A DNA stretch of 64,000 nt, from positions 62,001-126,000 of the forward strand of contig NZ_SSON01000063.1 in NCBI RefSeq assembly GCF_029871245.1. The letters are read 5' to 3'. The position numbers and the translations under genes were made by a program. This document shows positions 48,087 to 57,737 of this stretch, piece after piece. The stretch is from Pseudomonas sp. BN102. Its GTDB lineage: Bacteria; Pseudomonadota; Gammaproteobacteria; Pseudomonadales; Pseudomonadaceae. The notes below the pieces were generated by a model. It was not told the origin of the DNA, searched no databases, and was given only the letters and a program-made list of their open reading frames with translations. Each line of letters begins with the position of its first letter. Position 1 is the first letter of the stretch.

Positions 48087-48551
48087 ATGATCCCCTTTCG
48101 AATGACAGCACTCATGGCCCTCGGCCTGGTATCCGGTGTTGCCCTGGCCGATGTGCGGGTGGACGGGCCGGTGGAGTACGGCATCTTCGAAACCCAGTAC
48201 AAGGATTACCAGCCCGGCGAGCGCGTGCTGACCCGCAGCGACCAGGCGATCCAGCCCACCGACGAGATCCCGGCCAAGCTGGGCACCAAGTTCGGCATGC
48301 GCTACACGCTGCTCGGCAAGCAGGATAAGGACACGCCGCTGACCCTGCTGTACCTCACCCCCGGCGTCGTCACCCCCGATGGCAAGCGCCACGACAAGTT
48401 CGTGGTGGAGCAGAAAATGGCGCCCGGCGCGCCGCTGGACGTGATGGCCTTCGAGTTCACCGAGCACTACGAAGTGGTGCCGGGCGAGTGGCACTTCATG
48501 GTCTTTCAGGGTGATCGCCTGCTGACCGAGCAACGCTTCACCGTCCGCTGA
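48087..48551 (+). CDS. Exported DUF3859 protein
   Basis: A 154-residue protein with a signal peptide (about 1-21, ending VALADV). The mature domain matches DUF3859: VDGPVEYGIFETQYKDY, then TDEIPAKLGTKFGMRYTLLG, VVTPDGKRHDKFVVEQ and VVPGEWHFMVFQGDRLLTEQRFTV. It is probably a beta-sandwich periplasmic protein of unknown role. AAGGAG precedes the ATG. A Pho-box-like repeat lies immediately upstream, so phosphate starvation may induce it. Confidence 0.88.
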   Translation: MIPFRMTALMALGLVSGVALADVRVDGPVEYGIFETQYKDYQPGERVLTRSDQAIQPTDEIPAKLGTKFGMRYTLLGKQDKDTPLTLLYLTPGVVTPDGKRHDKFVVEQKMAPGAPLDVMAFEFTEHYEVVPGEWHFMVFQGDRLLTEQRFTVR

Positions 48552-48614
48552 TCCCGCGCGTCGCCGTGGCGCGCTATATTCGCTGGGTCTGAAACTGGCG
48601 AGAGGCACAGGCCC

Positions 48615-49334
48615 ATGGCCGAACTGATCAGCATCCTGGTCGTGGATGACGACGAGGCGATCCGCGAACTGCTGCTGGACTACCTCGGCGGCCAGGGCTA
48701 CCAGGTCCAGGCCGTGGCCGACAGCGTCCAGCTGCGGGCGCGGCTCGCCGAGGCACTGCCCGACCTGGTATTGCTGGATGTCGGCCTGCCCGGCGAGGAC
48801 GGCCTCAGCCTGGCGCGGTTCCTTCGCGAGCATCACGACCTGCCGGTGATCATGGTCTCCGGCGCCGGTACGCCGCTGGACCGCATCGTCGGCCTGGAGG
48901 TGGGCGCCGACGACTACCTGGCCAAGCCATTCGACCCGCGCGAGCTGCTGGCGCGGGTCAAGACCGTGCTGCGGCGCTACCGCCGTGCGCCGGCCAGCGC
49001 CGCCCAGCCGGAACCGGAACCCGCCAGTGCCTGCCTGCAGCTCGGACTCTGCCGCCTCGATCTGCAGAGCCGCCAGCTGTTCGACGCCGCGGGCGAGGAA
49101 ATTCCCCTCACCGCCATGGAGTTCGACCTGCTCCAGGCCTTCGCCCAACGCCCCAACCGGCCTTTGTCCCGGGATCAGTTGCTGAACCTTACCCAGCACC
49201 GCGACTGGAACCCCTTCGACCGCTCCATCGACATCCGCATCGCCCGCCTGCGGCGCAAGCTGGAGCAGGACCCGGACAAGCCACAGATCATCCGCACCGT
49301 GCGCGGCGTGGGCTATATGTTCGTGCCGGGCTGA
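48615..49334 (+). CDS. OmpR-family response regulator
   Basis: A 239-residue regulator. Receiver domain 1-120 with acidic Asp11-Asp12, phosphorylation site Asp55 (VLLDVGLPGEDG) and Lys104 (LAKPFD), then a winged-helix DNA-binding domain (about 140-235; ALTAMEFDLLQAF-like segment, RSIDIRIARLRRKLE, VRGVGYMF). No adjacent classical HisKA/HAMP sensor is encoded. The hybrid kinase downstream is of a different class and is separated by a palindromic repeat, so partnership is not assured. Confidence 0.93.
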   Translation: MAELISILVVDDDEAIRELLLDYLGGQGYQVQAVADSVQLRARLAEALPDLVLLDVGLPGEDGLSLARFLREHHDLPVIMVSGAGTPLDRIVGLEVGADDYLAKPFDPRELLARVKTVLRRYRRAPASAAQPEPEPASACLQLGLCRLDLQSRQLFDAAGEEIPLTAMEFDLLQAFAQRPNRPLSRDQLLNLTQHRDWNPFDRSIDIRIARLRRKLEQDPDKPQIIRTVRGVGYMFVPG

Positions 49335-49342
49335 GGACCGGT

Positions 49343-49437
49343 GTAGGGGCGAATTCATTCGCCAAGCAGTCCGAAGGACTGCCCCGTGGCGGCGATGGGG
49401 CAACTGCGCCGCCCTTGGCGAATGAATTCGCCCCCAC
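49343..49437. repeat. Palindromic repeat, copy 3
   Basis: Both 24-base arms (49343-49366 and 49414-49437) match the arms at 17707-17803, the right arm with one change (CCCCCAC). The 47-bp centre differs. Lies between the response regulator and the hybrid kinase gene. Confidence 0.9.
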
Positions 49438-49449
49438 AAAGGCAGCGCT

Positions 49450-49467
49450 TTGTTTCAATTGTTTCAA
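49450..49467 (+). promoter_or_regulatory. Tandem 9-bp repeat before the hybrid kinase
   Basis: TTGTTTCAA occurs twice head to tail (49450-49458, 49459-49467), about 80 bp before the GTG start of the kinase. Direct repeats of this kind are used by OmpR-family regulators, one of which is encoded just upstream; spacing of 9 bp is slightly short of their usual 10-11. The junction also forms CAATTG. Confidence 0.4.
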
Positions 49468-49545
49468 TCGCCGCCAAGCCCCTCCGGCCGGGGGCTGGCT
49501 GTCTCTATACTCAGGCTGTCCGCCCAGCCCCCGGAGGGCCTATCG

Positions 49546-52374
49546 GTGAGCCAGCCCCTGACCAGCCGCCTCAAAGCCGTCAGTATCGAAGAGCACCGCC
49601 TGCGCCAGATAGTCGACAACAGCAGCGCGGTAATCTACGTGAAGGACCTCGACGGCCGCCTGCGCCTGGTCAACCGTGCGTTCGAGCGGCTGTTCAAGGT
49701 GCGCGCCGAGCAGGTGCTGGGGCGCACCGACCATGACTTCTTCCCCAAGGAAATGGCCGATGTGCTGCGTGCCAACGACCTGCGCGTGGCCCAGCTCGGC
49801 CATGAACTGGAGTTCGAGGAGCAGGTGCCCATGGCGGGCGGCATCCGCACTTACCTGTCGAGCAAGTTCCCGCTTTTCGACAGTGATGGCCGGGTCAGCG
49901 CCATCTGTGGCATTTCCACCGACATCAGCTCGCGCAAGACCCTGGAAGAGGTGTTGCGCTTCGTCGCCCTGGGGGTGTCCGCGGCCACCGGCAACGAGGT
50001 GTTCGAGGCCATCGCGCGGTACATGGTGCGTTCGCTGAACGCCGATTTCGCCTTCGTCAGCCGCATCAGCGACGAGGGGCCGCACTGCCTGACCACCCTG
50101 GCGCTCTACTACGACGGCAAGCTCCACCCGAACGCCACCTATGGGCTCAAGGGCACGCCCTGCGCCGAGGTCTTCGGCCGCAGCTTCCATTTCGTGCCCC
50201 GCGACCTGCAGTGCTCCTATCCCAATGACGAGGTGCTGAGGGCGTTCGGCGTCGACAGCTACGCCGGCTTCCCGCTTTTCGCCAGCGATGGACGGCCCCT
50301 AGGACTGATCGCGGCCGGGCGGCTCGGGCCGATGAGGGACCGCGACAAGGTGGAGTCGGTGCTGCGCATCTTCTCCGTGCGGGCGGCGGCGGAAATCGAG
50401 CGGCTGGAGGCCGAAGCCAGCTACCGGGCGATCTTCGATACCTCCGAGGACGCCATCTTCGTCCACGACATCGACAGCGGCGCCCTGGTGGACGTCAATC
50501 CCAAGGCGTGCCGCGCCTACGGCTACAGCTACGAGGAAATGCTCAAGCTGGACATGGACGCCTTCAGCGCCGGCTATTCGCCCTACACCGGCAAGGAGGC
50601 GACCGGCTACCTGACCCGTGCCGCGGCTGGCGAAATGCAGCGCTTCGAGTGGCACCGGCGCAACCGCGACGGCAGCCTGCACTGGGACGAAGTGCTGCTC
50701 AAGCGCGTGGCCATCGGAGGCATCGACCGCATCCTCGGCATCACCCGCGAGATCACCCAGCGCAAGGAGGCCGAGCAGGCCCTGCGCGCCAGCGAGCTGC
50801 AGTACCGGGCCATCACCAATACGGCGCTGGACTGCTTCATCAGCATGGACGAGGCAGGAAGGGTCCTGGCCTTCAATCCAGCGGCGGAGGAGTGCTTCGG
50901 CCTCAGCCGCGAACAGGCCCTGGGCCATTCGCTGCTCAAGCTGATCATCCCGCCACGCTTCCGCGAGTCCTACGAACGCGCCCTGGAGCATTACCTGATG
51001 ACCGGCCACGGCGCCTTCCTCGGCAAGCGCATGGAAGTGGTGGCCCAGCGCGCCGACGGCCGCGAGTTCACCGCCGAGCTGGCGTTGACCCAGGTGCCGG
51101 GTGACGAGGGGCCGCGCTTCATCTGCTACCTGCGCGATATCACCGAACGCACTCAGGCCGAAGAGGAGCGCGCGCGCCTCGAGCAGCAGCTGCGCCAGGC
51201 CCAGCGGATGGAGGCCATCGGGCACCTGACCGGGGGCATCGCCCACGATTTCAACAACCTCCTGACCAGCATGCTGGGGTACACCGTGATGGCCCAGGAG
51301 CTGGCGGAGCAGGGCAGCGACGAGCGCCTGAACAAGTACCTGACCCGGGTGCAGCGTTCGGCGGAGAAGGCCCGCGACCTGATCCAGCAGATGCTCACCT
51401 TCAGCCGTGGCAGCCGCGGCAAGCCCCAGGTGGTGGCGCTGGACCAGCTGCTCGGCGACTTCATCCGCCTGGTGGAGTCCACCTTGCCGGCCACCGTCGA
51501 GCTGGAGGTGCGCCTGGACCATGACCTGCCGCGGGTCCTGGCCGACCCGGTGCAGCTCGAGCAGGTCCTGATGAACCTCTGCATCAATGCCAGGGATGCC
51601 ATGGGCAGCGTCGGCCAGTTGCGCGTCAGCCTGGGTCAGGAGGAGTTGGAGGGCGTTTGCGCCTCCTGCCAGCAGCGGATCAAGGGCAACTTCGTCGCGC
51701 TCACCGTCAGCGACAGCGGGCCGGGCATCGATCCGGCGCTGCGGGTGCAGATCTTCGAGCCGTTCTTTTCCACCAAGGCCAGCGGCCAGGGCAGCGGCAT
51801 GGGGCTGTCCATGGTGCACGGCATCGTCCACGAGTATGGCGGCCATCTCCACCTGGACAGCGCGCCGGGGCGCGGCTCCACCTTCAGGGTGCTGATGCCG
51901 GCCCACAGCCTGGCGGTACCGGGCCCGGTAGAGCAGGGCGTCTCGAGCGCCGAGCGCCAGCCGCTGCGTTCGGCCCTCTTTGGCCGGGTCGCGGTGGTGG
52001 ACGACGATGCCACGGTGGCCGAGTTCATGGGTGAACTGCTGGAAGGCTGGGGCCTCGCGCCGGGCATCTTCTGCGACGCGGAGCAGGCCAGCCAGCTGCT
52101 CTGCGCCGATCCCTACGCCTGGGATTTCGTCATTCTCGACCAGAGCATGCCGCGCCTGTCCGGCCTGCAACTGGCGCGGCGCCTGCTGGCGTCCCGCGCC
52201 GACCTGCCGATCGTGCTCTACACCGGCTTCAGCGATTCGCTGCTGGAAAGCGAGGTGCAGCAACAGGGGGTCAAGGCGCTGTTGACCAAGCCGCTGAACC
52301 AGCAGCGCCTGCACCAACTGTTGCATGCCTGGCTGGGCACTCCGAAGGCGGGATACAAAGCAGAAACAAACTGA
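49546..52374 (+). CDS. Multi-PAS hybrid sensor histidine kinase
   Basis: A 942-residue protein with no membrane helix. GTG 49546 follows CCGGAGGG by 7 nt; an in-frame TTG at 49450 would read through the tandem repeat. Order: PAS (about 18-135), GAF (140-315), PAS (320-435), PAS (445-560), histidine kinase core with His567 in GGIAHDFNNLL, ATPase domain (about 680-795, with NARD, DSGPGI, and GSGMGLSMVHG), then a receiver (813-930) with VVDDDATV and FVILDQSMPRLSGL. The CASCQQRIKGNF insert in the ATPase part is typical of this Pseudomonas kinase type. Cytoplasmic; signal unknown. Output may pass through another regulator, since no HPt domain is fused. Confidence 0.93.
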   Translation: MSQPLTSRLKAVSIEEHRLRQIVDNSSAVIYVKDLDGRLRLVNRAFERLFKVRAEQVLGRTDHDFFPKEMADVLRANDLRVAQLGHELEFEEQVPMAGGIRTYLSSKFPLFDSDGRVSAICGISTDISSRKTLEEVLRFVALGVSAATGNEVFEAIARYMVRSLNADFAFVSRISDEGPHCLTTLALYYDGKLHPNATYGLKGTPCAEVFGRSFHFVPRDLQCSYPNDEVLRAFGVDSYAGFPLFASDGRPLGLIAAGRLGPMRDRDKVESVLRIFSVRAAAEIERLEAEASYRAIFDTSEDAIFVHDIDSGALVDVNPKACRAYGYSYEEMLKLDMDAFSAGYSPYTGKEATGYLTRAAAGEMQRFEWHRRNRDGSLHWDEVLLKRVAIGGIDRILGITREITQRKEAEQALRASELQYRAITNTALDCFISMDEAGRVLAFNPAAEECFGLSREQALGHSLLKLIIPPRFRESYERALEHYLMTGHGAFLGKRMEVVAQRADGREFTAELALTQVPGDEGPRFICYLRDITERTQAEEERARLEQQLRQAQRMEAIGHLTGGIAHDFNNLLTSMLGYTVMAQELAEQGSDERLNKYLTRVQRSAEKARDLIQQMLTFSRGSRGKPQVVALDQLLGDFIRLVESTLPATVELEVRLDHDLPRVLADPVQLEQVLMNLCINARDAMGSVGQLRVSLGQEELEGVCASCQQRIKGNFVALTVSDSGPGIDPALRVQIFEPFFSTKASGQGSGMGLSMVHGIVHEYGGHLHLDSAPGRGSTFRVLMPAHSLAVPGPVEQGVSSAERQPLRSALFGRVAVVDDDATVAEFMGELLEGWGLAPGIFCDAEQASQLLCADPYAWDFVILDQSMPRLSGLQLARRLLASRADLPIVLYTGFSDSLLESEVQQQGVKALLTKPLNQQRLHQLLHAWLGTPKAGYKAETN

Positions 52375-52468
52375 GCGCTGCCAGCCATCGGGCTGATACA
52401 GGCCGGGGCCAAGCTGGTGTCCAAGGCGGAGCGATGCCGCCGACCAGAACCTCAGGCAGGAGCGCATC

Positions 52469-53242
52469 ATGTTCAACTATTCCAAGCGCATTTCGATCTT
52501 CATCTACGGTCTGATCAGCTACCTGATCTTCCTCGCCACCTTCGTCTACTCCATCGGGTTCGTCGCCAACCTGCCGTTCGCCCCGCGCACCCTGGATGGC
52601 GATCCGCGCCTGCCGTTCTGGACCGCCCTCGGGATAGACGTGCTGCTGCTGGGCCTCTTCGCCGTCCAGCACAGCCTGATGGCTCGTCCGGCCTTCAAGG
52701 CCTGGTGGACCCGCTGGGTACCGCCGGTCGCCGAGCGCAGCACCTATGTGCTCTTCTCCAGCCTGGCGCTGGTGCTGCTGTACAGCTACTGGCAGCCGCT
52801 GGGCGGGGAGATCTGGAACATCGAGAACCGCTCGGGCCGGCTGGTGCTGGGCGCCACCTTCGGCTTCGGCTGGGCCCTGGTGTTCTACGCGACCCTGCTG
52901 ATCAACCATTTCGACCTGTTCGGCCTGCGCCAGGTCTGGCTGAACCTGCTGGGCAAGCCCTACACCGCGCTGGAGTTCAAGACTCCCGGGGCATACAAGC
53001 TGGTGCGCCACCCGCTGTACCTGGGCTGGTTCCTGTGCTTCTGGGCTACCCCGACCATGACCGCCACGCACCTGCTGTTTGCCGTGCTGACCAGCATCTA
53101 CATACTGGCGGCCATTCAGCTCGAGGAGCGCGACCTGCTGCGGGAACATCCGGAATACGCGGATTACCGGCGCCAGGTGCCCATGTTGCTGCCGCGCGTC
53201 GGCCAACGGGGCAAGGAAGGGAGCGGCCGCGAGGCGGCATGA
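52469..53242 (+). CDS. Membrane methyltransferase, MddA/NnrU-like
   Basis: A 257-residue inner-membrane protein with about six helices. The N-terminal YGLISYLIFLATFVYSIGFVANL and the later FKTPGAYKLVRHPLYLGWFLCFWATPTM (isoprenylcysteine methyltransferase-like 'RHPxYxG' motif) and ERDLLREHPEYADYRRQVPML fit the methanethiol S-methyltransferase (MddA) group, which makes dimethyl sulfide from methanethiol with S-adenosylmethionine. Other NnrU/ICMT-like enzymes share the fold, so the substrate is provisional. Confidence 0.8.
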   Translation: MFNYSKRISIFIYGLISYLIFLATFVYSIGFVANLPFAPRTLDGDPRLPFWTALGIDVLLLGLFAVQHSLMARPAFKAWWTRWVPPVAERSTYVLFSSLALVLLYSYWQPLGGEIWNIENRSGRLVLGATFGFGWALVFYATLLINHFDLFGLRQVWLNLLGKPYTALEFKTPGAYKLVRHPLYLGWFLCFWATPTMTATHLLFAVLTSIYILAAIQLEERDLLREHPEYADYRRQVPMLLPRVGQRGKEGSGREAA

Positions 53243-53256
53243 CAGCTCCATGAAAA

Positions 53257-53285
53257 AGAAGGGCGCCCATAATGGCGCCCTTCTT
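53257..53285 (+). terminator. Terminator after the methyltransferase gene
   Basis: Stem AAGAAGGGCGCC / GGCGCCCTTCTT around CATAAT, preceded by an A-run. The T-tract is short. Confidence 0.8.
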
Positions 53286-53320
53286 GCGGTTGGGGATTCC
53301 AGTCTGTGGGAGCGAGTTCA

Positions 53321-53639
53321 CTAACAGCGGCTCGTAGTCGTCCTGCATCCTCGCCAGGTCGGCGAGTATGGCGTCCATCTGCTGTACAAGTGCTTGCATG
53401 GTGGCCAGGTCCCGGGCCAGGACGTGGTTCATTTCGCTCTGGCGGAATTCGGATAGGAGCATGCCCATCTGCCCGGACACCAGGACACTGGGCAGCCAGA
53501 GCCCGCTGATCCGGGTGGAGGCCTGGTTCATGGCGGCCATGCGGTTGCGGGCGAACAGGCCGAGGCAGACCAGTGTCAGGGTGATGATGGCGAAGCCTGT
53601 GGCCGCGCGGTAAGCGATGGATCGCTGGCGAAGGAACAT
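53321..53639 (-). pseudogene. Truncated methyl-accepting chemotaxis protein (N-terminal relic)
   Basis: About 106 residues from ATG 53639 resemble the start of a chemoreceptor: MFLRQRSIAYRAATGFAIITLTLVCLGLFA (basic end plus membrane helix), then a helical four-helix-bundle ligand domain start (GMLLSEFRQSEMNHVLARD, then VQQMDAILADLARMQDDYEPLL). After about 53321 the frame runs through CTGTGGGAGCGAGTTCA-type repeat sequence and the antisense of the terminator and methyltransferase gene; no HAMP or signalling domain exists. In PAO1, from memory, a full chemoreceptor gene (PA1608) sits next to fabB, so this is the decayed remnant of that gene. Confidence 0.85.
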
Positions 53640-53780
53640 GCGGTCTTCTCCGGTCCGGGGCGATTGGGTGGTGCTCGACCCTTTAGCGGAGCGGAACGGC
53701 TGTTCTTGATCGGGAAAGGCGGGTTTCGGAAGTTGCTACAAGGTGTTGGGAAGGGGGTGTAGGTGGCCCACAAACGACAA

Positions 53781-53804
53781 CGCCCGTATCCAAAGATACG
53801 GGCG
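53781..53804 (-). terminator. Probable terminator of fabAB
   Basis: Stem CGCCCGTATC / GATACGGGCG with loop CAAA, downstream of the fabB stop on the minus strand. The following T-tract (TTGTCGTTTG) is weak. Confidence 0.7.
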
Positions 53805-53827
53805 CTGCAGGTACCACTCGGGCCGGA

Positions 53828-55045
53828 TCAGCCGTTGAAGCGCTTCAGTACCAGGGTGGCGTTGGTGCCGCCGAAGCCGAAGCTGTTCGACATGACGGTG
53901 TCGATCTTGGCGTTTTCGCGGGTCTCGCGCAGGATCGGCAGGTCGGCCACTTCCGGGTCCAGCTCGTCGATGTTGGCCGAGCCGGCCATGAAGTTGCCTT
54001 CCATCATCAACAGGCAGTAGATGGTTTCCTGCACGCCGGCGGCGCCCAGGGAGTGGCCGGACAGGCTCTTGGTGGAGCTGATGGCCGGGGCCTTGTCGCC
54101 GAACACGGCGCGTACGCCACGGATTTCGGCCACGTCACCCACCGGGGTGGAGGTGCCGTGGGTGTTCAGGTAGTCGATCGGAGTATCGACGGTGGACAGC
54201 GCCTGCTGCATGCAGCGGATGGCGCCTTCGCCGCTCGGGGCGACCATGTCATAGCCGTCGGAAGTGGCGCCGTAGCCGACGATTTCGGCGTAGATCTTGG
54301 CGCCGCGCTTGAGCGCGTGCTCCAGCTCCTCGACCACCACCATGCCGCCGCCACCGGCGATGACGAAACCGTCACGCTTGGCGTCGTAGGCGCGGGAGGC
54401 GCGTTCGGGGGTGTCGTTGTACTGGGTGGAGAGGGCGCCCATGGCGTCGAACAGGCAGCTCTGGCTCCAGTGTTCTTCTTCACCGCCGCCGGCGAAGACC
54501 ATGTCCTGCTTGCCCAGCTGGATCTGTTCCATGGCCTGGCCGATGCAATGCGCGCTGGTGGCGCAGGCCGAGGAGATGGAGAAGTTCACGCCCTTGATCT
54601 GGAAGGGGGTGGCCAGGCAGGCGGAAACGGTGCTGCCCATGGTGCGGGTCACGCGGTATGGGCCGATGCGCTTGACGCCCTTTTCGCGCAGGGTGTCGAT
54701 GGCTTCCATCTGGTTGACGGTGGAAGCACCGCCGGAGCCGGCGATCAGGCCCACGCGCGGGTTGGAGATCTGCTCGGCGCTCAGGCCGGCGTCTTCGATG
54801 GCCTGCTGCATCGCCAGGTAGGCGTAGGCAGCGGCATCGCCCATGAAGCGGAAGAGCTTGCGATCGATCAGCTCTTCCAGGTTCAGGTTGACGGAGCCGG
54901 ACACCTGGCTACGCAGACCCATTTCCGCATAGGAGGGGTTGTGGCGGATACCGGCCTTGCCGGCGCGCAGGTTGGCGGAAACAGTGGCTTTGTCATTGCC
55001 CAGGCAGGAGACGATGCCCAGGCCAGTGATCACGACGCGACGCAT
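53828..55045 (-). CDS. fabB: 3-oxoacyl-ACP synthase I (FabB)
   Basis: A 405-residue condensing enzyme of unsaturated fatty-acid synthesis. Nucleophile Cys161 in [13 protein letters not shown], histidines in [12 protein letters not shown] and [14 protein letters not shown], plus the ending [14 protein letters not shown] are the FabB pattern. It extends cis-3-decenoyl-ACP made by FabA, so the fabAB pair supplies the anaerobic unsaturated branch. It follows fabA by 11 bp. Confidence 0.97.
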   Translation of the reverse strand: MRRVVITGLGIVSCLGNDKATVSANLRAGKAGIRHNPSYAEMGLRSQVSGSVNLNLEELIDRKLFRFMGDAAAYAYLAMQQAIEDAGLSAEQISNPRVGLIAGSGGASTVNQMEAIDTLREKGVKRIGPYRVTRTMGSTVSACLATPFQIKGVNFSISSACATSAHCIGQAMEQIQLGKQDMVFAGGGEEEHWSQSCLFDAMGALSTQYNDTPERASRAYDAKRDGFVIAGGGGMVVVEELEHALKRGAKIYAEIVGYGATSDGYDMVAPSGEGAIRCMQQALSTVDTPIDYLNTHGTSTPVGDVAEIRGVRAVFGDKAPAISSTKSLSGHSLGAAGVQETIYCLLMMEGNFMAGSANIDELDPEVADLPILRETRENAKIDTVMSNSFGFGGTNATLVLKRFNG

Positions 55046-55056
55046 GCGGATGTCCT

Positions 55057-55572
55057 TCAGAAGCTGTCGGTAGAGGTGAACAGGCCTACGCGCAGGCCTT
55101 CGGCGCTGTAGATCTCGCGGCCGTCGACGGCCACGGTACCATCGGCGATGCCGAGGATCAGCGAACGATTAATAGTGCGCTTGATATGGATGTTGTAGGT
55201 GATCTTTTTCGCGGTCGGCAGGACCTGGCCGAAGAATTTCACTTCGCCGGAGCCCAGGGCGCGGCCACGGCCGGGGTTGCCTTGCCAGCCGAGGTAGAAG
55301 CCGACCAGCTGCCACATGGCGTCGAGGCCGAGGCAGCCGGGCATGACCGGGTCGCCCTCGAAGTGGCAGGCGAAGAACCACAGGTCCGGGTTGATATCGA
55401 GCTCGGCGACGATTTCGCCTTTGCCGTACTTCCCGCCGGTTTCGCTGATATGCACGATGCGATCGATCATCAGCATGTTGGGGGCGGGCAGTTGCGCATT
55501 ACCAGGGCCGAACAGCTCGCCGCGACTGCAGCGCAGCAGGTCTTCCCGGGTATAGGCGTTTTGTGTGGTCAT
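55057..55572 (-). CDS. fabA: 3-hydroxydecanoyl-ACP dehydratase/isomerase (FabA)
   Basis: A 171-residue enzyme that dehydrates 3-hydroxydecanoyl-ACP and isomerises trans-2 to cis-3 decenoyl-ACP. Active site His70 in [15 protein letters not shown] and Asp84 in [12 protein letters not shown]. First gene of the fabAB operon. The 257-bp region upstream holds only a possible half-site, AGTGAAC on the minus strand at 55709-55715, and no obvious strong promoter. Confidence 0.97.
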   Translation of the reverse strand: MTTQNAYTREDLLRCSRGELFGPGNAQLPAPNMLMIDRIVHISETGGKYGKGEIVAELDINPDLWFFACHFEGDPVMPGCLGLDAMWQLVGFYLGWQGNPGRGRALGSGEVKFFGQVLPTAKKITYNIHIKRTINRSLILGIADGTVAVDGREIYSAEGLRVGLFTSTDSF

Positions 55573-55829
55573 GCGAGCTCCTCAATGGTCCCCGTGCGGC
55601 ACAGGGCTTTGCATTCATCCTTCTGCCGCGCGCGTTATGGGCGTCTATCGGCAGACTAGTCATAGACTATTGCGTTGCGGTGAAAGTCACAGCGTGACGA
55701 GCACAGTCGTTCACTCGAGAGACGGGTACCATCCGCAAGGGGCGTGCCAAGGGGCACCCCACTCGCAAAGCGTGGTGCACTTTACCATTCCTGGACACTC
55801 GACGAATGTCTGGAAACGCCTCCAAGCGA

Positions 55830-57737
55830 TCAGTCCGACGGCTTGCTCAGCCAGCGCTGCATCACCCGTAGCAGGTCGGCGCGCTTGAATGGCTTGGCCA
55901 GGTAGTCGTTCATGCCCGCGGCCAGGCAGGCTTCGCGGTCGCCCTGCAAGGCGTTGGCGGTGAGGGCGATAATCGGCACCACGACACCGCCGTTCATCTG
56001 GCGAATCTGGCGTGTGGCCTCGTAGCCGTCCAGCACCGGCAGGCGGCAGTCCATCAGGATGGCCGCGTAGTGGTGGCGGGAGGCCTCGTGCACCGCCTGG
56101 GCGCCATCGCCCACCAGGCTGACCTGGTAGCCGAGGCTGCGCAGCATGGCTTCGATCACGGTCTGGTTGACCGGGTTGTCCTCCACCAGCAGCACCTGCT
56201 GGCCGCTGCCCCCGCTGTTGCTCTGCTCCAGGCCGCAGGCGACTTCCACATCCTGGGTACGGAATGGCAGGGGGATCTCCAGGGTGAAGACCGAGCCGGA
56301 GCCTTCGTGGCTCTCGGCCCGCAGAGTGCCGCCCATGCGTTCGGCCAGGGTTCGGGCGATCGGCAGGCCGAGGCCGGTGCCGCCATAGCGGCGGGAAATC
56401 GAGTGATCGGCCTGCTGGAAGGCGTCGAACATGTGCTCCAGGCGGTCCGGCGGGATGCCGATGCCGCTGTCGTGCACCGCGCAGGTCAGCCAGAGCACTT
56501 CGTCGTCCAGGGCCTGCCAGCGGGTTACCACCCGGATACCGCCTTCTTCGGTGAATTTCAGGGCATTGCCCACCAGGTTGACCAGAATCTGCCGCAGCCG
56601 CGTTGGGTCGCCCTGCACCTCGACCCGCTCCAGGCCCTCCTGGGTGTCCAGGGTCAGGGCCAGGCCGCGCTGCTGGGCGCTGGGCTGGAACACATGCACC
56701 GAGCCGAGGATCAGCTCCAGCAGGTTGAATGGAATGCGCTCGAGCTCCAGGGCGCCGCGCTCGATACGGGAGAAGTCGAGGATGTCGTTGATCACCTTCA
56801 GCAAGTGCTCGGTGGATTCCGTGGCGAGGGCGGCGTACTCCGTCTGTTCCTCGGTCATCTCGGTGGTTTCCAGCAGTTGCAGCATGCCCAGCACGCCATT
56901 CATGGGTGTCCGCAACTCGTGGCTCATCATCGCCAGGAAGTCGGATTTGGCGCGGTTGGCCATTTCCGCTTCCTCGCGGGCCTTGATCAGTTGGTCCATG
57001 GCCTGTTGCTGTTCGTGGCTGGCCTGCTGCAAGCCGCTGGCGAGGTTGTTGATGTGGCGGCTCAGGTCGCCCAGTTCGCTGTCGTCCACCACCGGCAGGC
57101 TGGCGCGGTAATCGCCGGCCTGGATGGCCTTGACCGCCTCGCCCATGGCGCTGATGGGCTGCGACAGGCGGGTGGCCAGGCGGCGGGCGAGGAGGAAGGT
57201 GAAGAACAGGGCGATCAGGGCCAGCACCGTCGCCTTGAAGAGGATTTCCTGCTGGCGGTTGCTGAAGGCGTCGTTGGACATGCCCACCACGACCCGGCCC
57301 AGGTAGTTGCGGTCGCCGTTGCGGCCATCGTCGCCGGCCTGGGTCCGCCGTGCCTGCAGGTGCATCTGCTGCTGGACGATGGGAGCGTGGAACACCTCCA
57401 CCTGGGCGCCGCTCTTCTCCAGGCTTTCGTGCTGCTCCAGATAGACCAGGATATTGTCGGCCCGGTCGCGGACTTCGAGGAAACGCACGTGGGGCGTGCC
57501 CAGACTGGCCTGCAGCAGGCCTTCCAGCACTTCCAGGTTGCTGGTGACGACGCCGTACTCCGCCGCCGGGGCGAGCTGGTTGGCGATCAACTGGCCGGTG
57601 TGGTTCAACTCCTGGCGCAGGTCCTGCAACCGCGCGAAGGTGAAGAAGCCCGTCAGCAGCAGGGTCAGCAGCAATGCCGGGCCGAGGCTGATCAACTGGG
57701 TGCGGGTATGGATGTCCCAGCGCTGACTCAGGGTCAT
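55830..57737 (-). CDS. PA1611-like hybrid sensor kinase
   Basis: A 635-residue inner-membrane sensor from ATG 57737 (AGGAGAG 9 nt upstream); an in-frame upstream stretch of about 90 residues lacks any family character. Helix 15-35, a periplasmic domain to about 165, helix 166-184, HAMP 185-238, dimerisation/phosphoacceptor domain with His273 in [11 protein letters not shown], ATPase domain (about 380-490; [23 protein letters not shown]) and receiver 514-630 with Asp563 ([11 protein letters not shown]). In P. aeruginosa the homologue PA1611, from memory, interacts with RetS and feeds the HptB/Gac network. fabA lies downstream on the same strand. Confidence 0.9.
   Translation of the reverse strand: MTLSQRWDIHTRTQLISLGPALLLTLLLTGFFTFARLQDLRQELNHTGQLIANQLAPAAEYGVVTSNLEVLEGLLQASLGTPHVRFLEVRDRADNILVYLEQHESLEKSGAQVEVFHAPIVQQQMHLQARRTQAGDDGRNGDRNYLGRVVVGMSNDAFSNRQQEILFKATVLALIALFFTFLLARRLATRLSQPISAMGEAVKAIQAGDYRASLPVVDDSELGDLSRHINNLASGLQQASHEQQQAMDQLIKAREEAEMANRAKSDFLAMMSHELRTPMNGVLGMLQLLETTEMTEEQTEYAALATESTEHLLKVINDILDFSRIERGALELERIPFNLLELILGSVHVFQPSAQQRGLALTLDTQEGLERVEVQGDPTRLRQILVNLVGNALKFTEEGGIRVVTRWQALDDEVLWLTCAVHDSGIGIPPDRLEHMFDAFQQADHSISRRYGGTGLGLPIARTLAERMGGTLRAESHEGSGSVFTLEIPLPFRTQDVEVACGLEQSNSGGSGQQVLLVEDNPVNQTVIEAMLRSLGYQVSLVGDGAQAVHEASRHHYAAILMDCRLPVLDGYEATRQIRQMNGGVVVPIIALTANALQGDREACLAAGMNDYLAKPFKRADLLRVMQRWLSKPSD

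Noticed and set aside
55709-55715. AGTGAAC (minus strand) upstream of fabA as a DesT-type operator
   Set aside because: Only one half-site; the expected inverted partner is missing, and I recall the consensus only roughly.
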